NCBI RefSeq assembly: GCF_013137895.1
Contig: NZ_CP053538.1
Location: 124,001-188,000, forward strand
Length of the DNA stretch: 64,000 nucleotides
Source of the DNA: Hymenobacter taeanensis
GTDB lineage: Bacteria > Bacteroidota > Bacteroidia > Cytophagales > Hymenobacteraceae
Reading direction: 5' to 3'
In this document: positions 53,274-61,265 of the stretch, in pieces
Numbering within the stretch: position 1 is the first letter of the stretch
Layout of the letters: every line of letters begins with the position of its first letter
Notes under the pieces: generated by a model
Seen by the model: the letters and a program-made list of their open reading frames with translations, nothing else
What the model was told of the DNA's origin: nothing
Databases searched by the model: none
Position numbers and translations under genes: made by a program

Positions 53274-53374
53274 GTCATGCTGAGCGCAGCCGAAGCAGCT
53301 CTACTGCTTCGTTGTGTAGACCTAGGCCACTGATTAGTTAGAGGTAGAGCTGCTTCGGCTGCGCTCAGCATCAC
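53274..53374. repeat. Family B inverted-repeat element
   Basis: 31-base arms (53274-53304 and 53344-53374) with one mismatch. The centre contains CCTAGGCC. The right arm is followed by GGTTTTTC, so the element can double as a terminator for the phosphotransferase gene. Confidence 0.88.
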
Positions 53375-53467
53375 GGTTTTTCTACTCATTATTCACGCAG
53401 ACTCTAACAGGTGCATTTTAGTTTGACAAAATCCTCGGCAAGCTCAGAATAGCGGGCAATTCCAGAT

Positions 53468-54535
53468 TCACAATTCCTTTCGATACAGCGCGTAATGGGC
53501 GGTTTCGGCGGGAAGACCATCGGTGAAGTGCAGAGAGAAGTTGTCGGTGCGCATCAGGCAGAATATTACTTGCTGATACCACTCCCGGAAGTGCACCATA
53601 CCGTAGGCACCGAGGGCGTTCATGAGGCCGCGGTTGCGGAAGCTGGGGTGCACGCCTACCGTTTTGGCCAGCAGCGTGGTGGGAGCCTGGAGGCGTGGAT
53701 AGTCGCGCTGGAAGGTAGGCGGCTGGTTGGCTGCCAGGCCCAGGGGTGCGTAGTTGGGCTGGCATAGGCTCAGCGCCGCTAATTGTCCGGAGGCATGGTC
53801 GCGCAGCAACACGGAGGTGTATGGGCACAACCCCGCCGCATACGTGCGGTTGTACAAGCCCCGGAACTGCGCCTCCGACACTGGCCGGTACGCCGGGTTG
53901 GCCCCAAATACAGCTTGCACCAGCTCAAATAACTCCGCCTCGTGCTGCGGCCAGGTATCGGCGTTGAGCGGTAAAAAATCGAATGGTAATGCGGCCAGCG
54001 CATCCAGCAGAGGCTGCTTATCGGCATACACGGTCGGCACCGTTTCGGGCCGGATAAGGCGGCTCTCGAAGGTAAGATGCGCCCGGAACCCCATTCCCTT
54101 CAGTAGCTCCGGGTAGTACACGGGGTTAGTGGGCTCCCGGTCGAAGTGGCCCCAGGAAGGTGCTGCGCCCACCCGCAACCGGTAGCGCTGGAAGGTGTTG
54201 AAGTCAAGGGGGCCAGTCAGGGCCGGGCAACCCCGGCGGCGGGCCTCCGCTTCGAGGGCAGCAAAAGCCTGCCCGGCGGCAGTGGCAGCAGGGGTGCTTT
54301 CCCAGAAGCCAAACCGGGCCTCGCCCCCTTCTTTGGGGAACAGGCCAACGAGCCGCACCTGGGCGTAATCGGTAATGAAAAGAATGTCGTAGCGTTCTGC
54401 TTCCTCCGCAAACAGGGCCGCCAGCATCAGCTCATCCGGCTTTGGAACACCACTGGGCAGGGCTACCTCAAAAAAGCCAGTTGGCAGCGTACCAGCGTAT
54501 GGAATAACGGCAAGCGTATCAGGGAGCATAAGCAA
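53468..54535 (-). CDS. GNAT-fold N-acyltransferase-like protein
   Basis: 355 residues, no signal or membrane helix. The second half carries a GNAT core: SVLLRDHASGQLAALSLCQPN strand, LLAKTVGVHPSFRNRGLMNALG (motif A, the acyl-CoA pyrophosphate loop R-x-x-G-x-x) and the following FREWYQQVIFCLMRTDNFS. The N-terminal half (about 40-150) resembles a second, degenerate GNAT unit. It could acylate the amine made by the BtaA-like enzyme, but this is inference. It is the most downstream gene of a minus-strand group of three. Confidence 0.7.
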   Translation of the reverse strand: MLMLPDTLAVIPYAGTLPTGFFEVALPSGVPKPDELMLAALFAEEAERYDILFITDYAQVRLVGLFPKEGGEARFGFWESTPAATAAGQAFAALEAEARRRGCPALTGPLDFNTFQRYRLRVGAAPSWGHFDREPTNPVYYPELLKGMGFRAHLTFESRLIRPETVPTVYADKQPLLDALAALPFDFLPLNADTWPQHEAELFELVQAVFGANPAYRPVSEAQFRGLYNRTYAAGLCPYTSVLLRDHASGQLAALSLCQPNYAPLGLAANQPPTFQRDYPRLQAPTTLLAKTVGVHPSFRNRGLMNALGAYGMVHFREWYQQVIFCLMRTDNFSLHFTDGLPAETAHYALYRKEL

Positions 54536-54609
54536 GTTTGATGGTAGATGTTAACCTATAGTCTGGGGCCTTTGGAAGCGCTAAAGGAGGTTTGCTTCGT
54601 TGACCGTCA

Positions 54610-54764
54610 GTTATGCTGAGCGCAGCCGAAGCATCTCGCGTGCTGACGTTGTGATGCCATCTGTTCACTGGCCCAAGGTTTAAACCCTCGGCTATGGAGC
54701 GGGCACCATTGAGTTAGCATAGCGGCGTTAGCACGCGAGATGCTTCGGCTGCGCTCAGCATAAC
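54610..54764. repeat. Family B inverted-repeat element
   Basis: Perfect 35-base arms at 54610-54644 and 54730-54764 (GTTATGCTGAGCGCAGCCGA... and complement) around 85 bases. It lies between the PEP-synthase-like gene and the GNAT-like gene. It is the best-preserved family B copy here. Confidence 0.92.
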
Positions 54765-54787
54765 AGTTCTTTTATCTTGTTTCAAAC

Positions 54788-57439
54788 TCATGGAGCTACG
54801 CCGCTTTCAACTCTCATTCCATCAGCCTCCACTACCTCATCCTCTGCTAAGGCTAGCACTTGCAGCTCTCCGCTGCCTCCATTGAAGCGTAAGTGCTGGC
54901 CAGAGTGCAGATGACGAGTGAGGCCGGGCACGTTGATAATGGTAGGTATGCCCAACTCACGAAGCAGAATAACGGAGTGCGACAGGGCTGAGCCTTTCTC
55001 AATGGCTACGGCCCGGCAGTTTGGGAATAGTACTGCCCAACCGGGGTCGGTGCGCAGGGCACACACAATTTTACCCGCCACATCCAGGTTGTCCTCGGGG
55101 CTGCGGATGACTATACTTTCGCCTTTCACTATGCCCGGTACGCAGCCCGTACCGCGCCACTGGCCTGGGCTACTTTCGGGGTCGGGGGCTGGCTCTTCGG
55201 CGAATATGGGGGGCGCGGGTACGGTTACGCGGGCCGGTACTTCTGCCTGCGCATAGCCGGCAAATTCAGCGCGCCGGGTTTCTACCGCCTCCCGCAGGCC
55301 GGGAGCTGGCTGTCCTTGCAGCGCGCTGGTTATCTCATCTTCTGTCAGGTAGAAGACGTCACGAGCAGTTGCCAGGCCAGTGGTTTGCACCAGCTGCTCA
55401 CCCGCCGCCAAGTAAAGCACCCGATACATTCCAAATAGCCGCGTCCGCTCCAGGCGCAGGGCTTCGCGAGCGTGTATAGCATCGCGCAGCTGCGTGAGTG
55501 CCTTGCGCGTTTGGCGGCGCTGCCACCAGAAGTGACCTAGAAGGGCCTGGTTAAGCTCCGCTTCGGCGCTGGCACTGAGCGAGGTGGTACTTGGCGGCGC
55601 GGAACGTGGTTCAGCGGAGCCAACGAGGTAATTGCGCAGGTATTGGTAGAAGATCCGGGGCTCCAGGCGCATGGTGAGCGTTTCCAGCTTCAACTCCCCC
55701 ACGGCCCGGTCGCCGTACTGCTGAATAAACTTCTGGGTGGCAGTGTGGAAGCTGGGGGCGAGCTGGGCCACTTGCGCGTGCACATCAGCCGGCAACTCTA
55801 TGAGTAGGGCCTGCAGGCCGGGGGTAGCTGCTACCTGCTGGGCCAGCGCCTGCATGAGGCGCGGAATCTGGGCGCTGGGCAGGTCTTCGTCGCCGGAGAG
55901 GTAGTGGTGCAAAAATTCTTCGGGGTGGCCTAGGCCACTGCGGCGCAGCTGGCGCAGGGCCCGGCCATTGGCCATCATCACCCGAAAGTCGTTTACAATA
56001 GGAGTGGTCCACTGCTCCAGCAACCCAGCATCGAGACGAGCTTTTTCCGTCAGCAACTCCGTGCCGGATAATGACGCCAGCGGTAGTTGGTAGAACCGCG
56101 CGTAGTGCGTCTGAAAATCAGCCTGAAACCTGGCAATGCGTTTCGGAAGCTGCTGAAAGGCCCGCAGCAACCGCCCCAGGTTGAGCAGCAGGCGCGGCAG
56201 CATCCGGAGGCGTTCCGGCAGGCTGCGGGCGCGGCTCTGCACCAGGTCCACGGGTTCCTCCAGGCCCATCATACGCTCCATATCGGCCTTGTTCTGGCTA
56301 AACGACGGCAGCAGCAGCAGGCCCTGATACCAATGATTGATGTGGTAGTAAATACGCCCCTGCACCAGACCTAGCAGCTGGGTTACCACCGTTTCGTGGG
56401 CAGCTACCAGGGTGGGCGGCAGGCCTAGCACGCGCATGGTTTGGCGGTATACCGTAGCATATGCGCGCTGGGCGAAGCTGAACGTGAGGGGCGTAGTAAC
56501 GCCGCAGTAGCTTTCCTGAATGTTGGAGTTGTCGTACACCACTACCTCCGGCATGGCCTGCGTGATAGGGCGCATCTGCACTACCCACATCTTGCTTTCC
56601 GCCACCACAAATTCCAGGTCCTGGGGCCGGCCGGTCAGGCGTTCCAGCCTTTCGCCGATGGCGTGCAGCTCTGCCAGTTGCGCCTTCGTTAAGCACGCAC
56701 TATCCTGGCTTGCGGCGGGCACGGGAGCCAGCTGCAAGCCGTTTTCGGCGGCGCTAGCCACGTATTGCTCCGGTTGCGGCGTAAGCCGTTGCCCACATAC
56801 CGCGCCGGTTGTTTTGCGCAAGTAGGTTTCCTGGGGGTTGAAGTGGCCCCCGACCAATCCTTCCCCAAACCCACGTACGGCATGAATGGCTTGGTACAAT
56901 GGGTACTCGGGGTACGAGGTGAACAGCACGCCGCTTACTTCCGCCGCCAATTGCATTTGTACTATCACGGCCGGCCGCGCCGCCAGGGGCAAGCCCTTCT
57001 GCTGCCGGTAGGCCACCGCCCGCGCCGAGTAGGCACTGGCGGCGCACTGGCCTATGGCCGCCAGCACGGCGGGCAGGGTGGTTAGGTTCAGAAAGGTATC
57101 CATGAGGCCAGCAAAGGCGGCGGTAGCGCCATCCTCATCTGCCACCGATGAGCGCACCACCACCGGCCGCTGTGGGAAGCCCCATTCCGCCAACACCTGG
57201 CCTAGCGCAGCCTCCTCGGCTCCCGTCAGCCGAAACTCCCGTAGCCGATCAGCACGCTCCGCCAACCCCGCGGGCGTGACGGGTAGTTCTTGCAGGGCCG
57301 CATCAAAGGTTTCGGCGGGCAGCACCAAAAAGCGCGGTACCGCCAACCCAAACTCACGCAGCCGATACAAGCCCGCTGCCTTGCCACCGGGCGTATAGGC
57401 CCGGCGAGGGGCAGCAGACATATCATCGGGCAGTATCAT
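54788..57439 (-). CDS. PEP-synthase/rifampin-phosphotransferase-like enzyme
   Basis: 883 residues. An N-terminal ATP-grasp/PPDK_N part (GGKAAGLYRLREFGLAVPRF, VVVRSSVADEDGATAAFAGL, about 15-310) is followed by a large helical middle and a C-terminal swivelling phosphohistidine domain with H821 in KGSALSHSVILLRELGIP. PEP synthase has a further C-terminal PEP-binding barrel; this protein stops after the His domain, like rifampin phosphotransferase. It likely transfers the beta-phosphate of ATP through H821 to a small molecule bound by the middle domain. It is 103 bases downstream of the UbiA-like gene. Met at residue 1 or 7 may start it. Confidence 0.85.
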   Translation of the reverse strand: MILPDDMSAAPRRAYTPGGKAAGLYRLREFGLAVPRFLVLPAETFDAALQELPVTPAGLAERADRLREFRLTGAEEAALGQVLAEWGFPQRPVVVRSSVADEDGATAAFAGLMDTFLNLTTLPAVLAAIGQCAASAYSARAVAYRQQKGLPLAARPAVIVQMQLAAEVSGVLFTSYPEYPLYQAIHAVRGFGEGLVGGHFNPQETYLRKTTGAVCGQRLTPQPEQYVASAAENGLQLAPVPAASQDSACLTKAQLAELHAIGERLERLTGRPQDLEFVVAESKMWVVQMRPITQAMPEVVVYDNSNIQESYCGVTTPLTFSFAQRAYATVYRQTMRVLGLPPTLVAAHETVVTQLLGLVQGRIYYHINHWYQGLLLLPSFSQNKADMERMMGLEEPVDLVQSRARSLPERLRMLPRLLLNLGRLLRAFQQLPKRIARFQADFQTHYARFYQLPLASLSGTELLTEKARLDAGLLEQWTTPIVNDFRVMMANGRALRQLRRSGLGHPEEFLHHYLSGDEDLPSAQIPRLMQALAQQVAATPGLQALLIELPADVHAQVAQLAPSFHTATQKFIQQYGDRAVGELKLETLTMRLEPRIFYQYLRNYLVGSAEPRSAPPSTTSLSASAEAELNQALLGHFWWQRRQTRKALTQLRDAIHAREALRLERTRLFGMYRVLYLAAGEQLVQTTGLATARDVFYLTEDEITSALQGQPAPGLREAVETRRAEFAGYAQAEVPARVTVPAPPIFAEEPAPDPESSPGQWRGTGCVPGIVKGESIVIRSPEDNLDVAGKIVCALRTDPGWAVLFPNCRAVAIEKGSALSHSVILLRELGIPTIINVPGLTRHLHSGQHLRFNGGSGELQVLALAEDEVVEADGMRVESGVAP

Positions 57440-57542
57440 GGAGAGGTGTGGTAAGAGCTATACCAGCTCATTAGTAAAACCGTGTGCGGGTTTGAACGGA
57501 GAGTAGCCCTAGGCGAGGTAACGGCGGGGTGGGCCCCCAACC

Positions 57543-58460
57543 TTACTCAAAGTGGTGGCCGAAACCGTGAATTTCAATCAGGATGGAGCCGTAGCTGACC
57601 AGCATAAACAGCGACGTCAGCAGCTCGGCTCGCTTTAGCCGGGCAACTTCAGGCTGGCGCCAGGCCCGGAAATAGTGCGCCCCCGTGATGAGGTACAGCA
57701 GCCCCAATAGTACCAGCGGCCATGGGCCGGCGTGCAGCAACCTGAGTAGCCGCGCCTGCACCAGCACCCCACCGAGCAGCACTCCCAGCACGGCCGCAAT
57801 AGCGCCACCATACCCCAGTTCCCGGGAGTAAGAGTCGAGGCCCGGCACTTCAACGGGGCGAATCTTACGGGCTACTTCGAAGGCCAGGCCACCCAGCAAG
57901 CTCAACGCCGCCAGCAGCCCAAACACCACCGGCAAGGTCCCGGGCCCGGCCAGCGCCCACCACAGCCACAGAATCACGAGGGGCATCACGAGCAGGTGGG
58001 TGCCGGCGTAGAGCAGCAGCCGGGGCCGCAACCAGTGGCCTACGCCAAACTCGTAGCGCATCAGTAGGCTATAGCCCGCCGCTAGCCCCCACCCCGCCAC
58101 CGCCTGGGGCCCCATCCAGGCAGACCAGAGCAGCTCACCCACACTGCCCAGCACGGCCACTACCCCCAGCTGCCCCAGCGTAACCCGCCCCGTTTGTAAT
58201 ACCCGATGCGGGTGGTGCTCCAGGTCGGCGGAGTAGTCTTTCAACTCATCAAACACCCGCAGCCGGTAGAAAAACGAGATGGTGGCCGCAATACCCGTCA
58301 CCTCACGCAGCCCAAATGCGCTCATCCCTCCTGCCGCTACTACCACGGCCCGCACCGTCAGGAACACAATGGCGAACAGCGCCATGTTCACAGGGGGAAA
58401 CCGCTCTTGCAGATACGCGGCAAATGCACGGGAAGCGGAAAAAGGCATGGCGTGTGACAT
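57543..58460 (-). CDS. UbiA-like membrane prenyltransferase family protein
   Basis: 305 residues with eight or nine membrane helices. The first Asp-rich site is RVFDELKDYSADLEHHPHR between helices two and three, in the place of the UbiA NDxxDxxxD motif. The second is FEVARKIRPVEVPGLDSYSR, in the place of the second Asp motif. Both bind Mg-diphosphate in UbiA enzymes, which join prenyl or other alkyl diphosphates to acceptors. The first motif is not classical, so substrate and even reaction are open. First gene of the minus-strand group. Confidence 0.75.
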   Translation of the reverse strand: MSHAMPFSASRAFAAYLQERFPPVNMALFAIVFLTVRAVVVAAGGMSAFGLREVTGIAATISFFYRLRVFDELKDYSADLEHHPHRVLQTGRVTLGQLGVVAVLGSVGELLWSAWMGPQAVAGWGLAAGYSLLMRYEFGVGHWLRPRLLLYAGTHLLVMPLVILWLWWALAGPGTLPVVFGLLAALSLLGGLAFEVARKIRPVEVPGLDSYSRELGYGGAIAAVLGVLLGGVLVQARLLRLLHAGPWPLVLLGLLYLITGAHYFRAWRQPEVARLKRAELLTSLFMLVSYGSILIEIHGFGHHFE

Positions 58461-59042
58461 GAGTTGCAGAGGTAGTTTTTATTGAGTGGGGGTCTTTAGG
58501 CGAGACCTCACCCCCGGCCCCTCTCCTCCGGGAGAGGGGTGCCAGGCACGAGGCAATGGGTAAGGAAGACTGAGCAATGATCAGTAACTCGCAGATAATT
58601 TGCCACTGCTCATTCTTCATTATTAATTGGTAACTGCCGCCAGAACGCACCCCTCTCCCAGAGGAGAGGGGCCGGGGGTGAGGTCCCGCCAGATCACGGA
58701 CTAAAAAGTTGCTTATGATGCTTCGGGTCTTCGACTTACAGAGCACTAGCCAGCTCTTGCAGCAGTAGATTTACATCTGCAACAATAGGCAATGTCGAGC
58801 GGCTCTGATACTAGCATCCAAAAAGGCAGCTGAACTTCATAAGTCTGAAATACACAGCTAGAAATTAATTTCAATGCCTTGAAGTACAGAATATTACACA
58901 CTGAATGCCTCTGCTTTTATTGACAATTCCTTCACCGCGAAAAGTCCTGAGCTCCGCACTTATTTTGCTTTGAAGGCCAGGAAAGCGAGTTTCTTCGGGG
59001 CAGTATTGACGCCTGCTGATCCGTCGAGTTACTGACCCTCCT
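58461..59042. other. Divergent intergenic region ahead of the MMPL gene
   Basis: The first half is the family A repeat at 58504-58685. The rest (58690-59042) is AT-richer. TTGCTTTG at about 58967-58974, one mismatch from TAnnTTTG, is a possible -7 for the exporter gene. No gene is seen. Confidence 0.45.
58504..58685. repeat. Family A inverted-repeat element
   Basis: 39-base arms (58504-58542 and 58647-58685) match at 38 positions. The left arm is identical to that of the copy at 14298, and the centres share GAGCAATGATCAGTAAC. It lies upstream of the UbiA-like gene. Confidence 0.9.
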
Positions 59043-61265
59043 ATGATTTCTACGCTCTACAAGTGGCGCTTCCTGTTTCTGACTTTTTTAGTGATGACCT
59101 GCGTGGCGCTCTGGCCGGGTGTGCGGGCCGGGGTGCAGGTAGACAACAGCCTCTCCGCCTGGTTTCTGGAGGGCGACCCAGCCCTGGTGGCCTACCATGA
59201 ATTTCAGGAGCGCTTTGGCAATGATGAGGTGGTCATCATTGGCGTGCACGATTCCGCTACCCTGCTCACCCCGCGCAATTTTCAGCGGCTCCGGCAGCTA
59301 AGCCTGGCCTTGGAGAATCACTCCGATGTGGCCGCCGTGCTGAGTGCCGGCACCACACCCGTGCCCGCCCCCGATGGCCTGCACGCCGCCCACCCCCTCC
59401 TCGACTCGGCGGCTACTCCGGCGGCCGTGCGCCGCTACCTCGACCGGCGGCCCACGCTGCGCCAGCAGTTGTTCAGCCCCGACTACCGCACCGCTCGCCT
59501 GCTGGTGGTGTTGCGGTCCAGCCTCAATTTCGACGACCGGCGCGGCGAGATTTTAGGCCAGCTCCGGGCTATAACGGCCGCGCAGGTGCCCGGTGGTAGC
59601 TTCTGGCTGGGCGGCGTGGGTGTGGTGTATGCGGGCCTCAATGCGCTTTCACAGCAAGATTTCGGGTTGTTCCTGGGCCTTGGCTACGCCCTGATGTTTC
59701 TGATTTTCTGGCTGCTCTACCGCAACCTGTGGCTGCTGCTGTACACGCTCGGCATCGTGAGCCTGGCCACGTACGTGACGCTGGGCGTGTACGGCCTGCT
59801 GGGGTATCGCCTTAACCTGATGACGGTGCTACTGCCGGTCATTATTATTCTGCTGGGGCTGATGGATGCCCTGCACGTGGTAAATGAGCGCAACCACCTG
59901 GCCCGCCCCGGCAGCACCGGCCCCACCGATACGCTGCAGGCCCTGCGCAACCTGGCTCGCCCCTGCCTGGCCACCATGCTCACCACCGTGGCCGGCTTCC
60001 TGGCCTTACTCAGCAGCCCCATGGCTATTCTGCGCGTATTTGGCGTTTTTGCGGCGCTGGGTATTGGGTTGTGCCTGGTCTTTACCTTTGGGTTGGGCGT
60101 ACTCATTCTGCCGCACGCCGCGCCTAATCCGCGCACTACCCACACCACCAGCACCCGCCTGGTGGCGTTTTATGCGCTGGTGCTCCGGCATCGGGGGCTG
60201 GCCACGGTGGTTTCCGTGGTGCTGATAGGCCTAGGCCTATGGGGCGCCACCCGCCTGCGCGCCGACACCTACACACTGGGCTACCTGCCCGCCAACAATA
60301 TCGTTGTGCGCGACCATCAAGCTCTGGAAGCAGCCTGGGGGCCCTACCTGCCGCTAGAGCTGCTAGTAGAGTCGCGCCCCGGTTACTCTCTGGCCAGCCC
60401 GGCGGTGCTAAAAGCGGCGGCGGCCTTCGCCGACTCAGCCCGGACGCTGCACAGCGCGGGCCAGGTTTTCGGCTTCCACTCTCTCTATCAAGCCGGCCTC
60501 GAAACCCGCTTTGGTCCGCGTGGGGGGCAGCTGCTAGGCCAGTCGGGGGCAGTGCACGATATAGAAGCGCGCCTGCGCCAGGACTACCCCGAGTTGTTGG
60601 CCCAGTTTGCACACCAACCCACGGGCACGGGCCGCATCACGGTATCGGGCCGGATGCTCTCGGCGCGGCAGCTCACCGCCACCACCGATACGCTCCTGCG
60701 CATGGCTAGTCACACCCTGGGGCCGGTGGCGCGCGTGCGCCCGGCCGGCTACCAGCCGCTCTACGCCCGCATCACCGACTACGTCACGACTTCCCAAACC
60801 AACAGCCTGCTGCTCTCTTTTCTGCTGGTACTGGGGTTGGTGTGGGTGTTCGTGGGCAACTTCCGGCTGGCCCTGCTGGCTCTCGTTCCCAACGTATTTC
60901 CGGTGGTAGTGCTGCTGGGCGTAATGGGCTGGGCCGGCATTGCGCTGGATACCGCCACGGCCAGCATTGCGGCCATTGTGCTCAGCTTCTGCACTGATGA
61001 TACAGTGCACTTCATTCATGCGTACCGCGAGCAGCGCCGCCAAGGCCTGGGGCCGGCCGCGGCGCGCCACATTACAGTAGCCCACGTGGGGCCTACCATC
61101 GTGCTGACCAGTGCCGTGCTGTTTGGTGGCTACGCCGTGATGATGCTGGCCTCGCTGCAAACGGTTTTTCTGTTTGGGCTGCTGACGTCGCTTTCCATTG
61201 CCGCCGCGCTTTATGGGGAGGTGATCATCTTCCCGCTGCTGCTGGAGCGGTTCGACCGAGACTAA
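59043..61265 (+). CDS. MMPL/RND-family exporter
   Basis: 740 residues, 12 membrane helices in the MMPL order: one N-terminal helix, a periplasmic loop (about 35-205), five helices (TM2-6, about 210-360), a second helix and loop (to about 570), then five more. VLLPVIIILLGLMDALHVVNE in TM4 and IVLSFCTDDTVHFIHAY in TM10 carry the Asp residues used for proton coupling. Proteins of this size export lipids or hydrophobic products (HpnN, MmpL). It is the likely exporter for the neighbouring pathway. Its last 41 bases overlap the convergent glycosyltransferase gene. Confidence 0.88.
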   Translation: MISTLYKWRFLFLTFLVMTCVALWPGVRAGVQVDNSLSAWFLEGDPALVAYHEFQERFGNDEVVIIGVHDSATLLTPRNFQRLRQLSLALENHSDVAAVLSAGTTPVPAPDGLHAAHPLLDSAATPAAVRRYLDRRPTLRQQLFSPDYRTARLLVVLRSSLNFDDRRGEILGQLRAITAAQVPGGSFWLGGVGVVYAGLNALSQQDFGLFLGLGYALMFLIFWLLYRNLWLLLYTLGIVSLATYVTLGVYGLLGYRLNLMTVLLPVIIILLGLMDALHVVNERNHLARPGSTGPTDTLQALRNLARPCLATMLTTVAGFLALLSSPMAILRVFGVFAALGIGLCLVFTFGLGVLILPHAAPNPRTTHTTSTRLVAFYALVLRHRGLATVVSVVLIGLGLWGATRLRADTYTLGYLPANNIVVRDHQALEAAWGPYLPLELLVESRPGYSLASPAVLKAAAAFADSARTLHSAGQVFGFHSLYQAGLETRFGPRGGQLLGQSGAVHDIEARLRQDYPELLAQFAHQPTGTGRITVSGRMLSARQLTATTDTLLRMASHTLGPVARVRPAGYQPLYARITDYVTTSQTNSLLLSFLLVLGLVWVFVGNFRLALLALVPNVFPVVVLLGVMGWAGIALDTATASIAAIVLSFCTDDTVHFIHAYREQRRQGLGPAAARHITVAHVGPTIVLTSAVLFGGYAVMMLASLQTVFLFGLLTSLSIAAALYGEVIIFPLLLERFDRD

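Noticed and set aside
50845..58460. Ordinary betaine-lipid (DGTS) locus
   Set aside because: No BtaB-type N-methyltransferase is next to the BtaA-like gene or elsewhere in the window.
9880..58685. CRISPR array or phage attachment sites as the explanation of the repeats
   Set aside because: The repeats are paired inverted arms, widely spaced, with no regular spacers, no cas genes, and no integrase or tRNA nearby.
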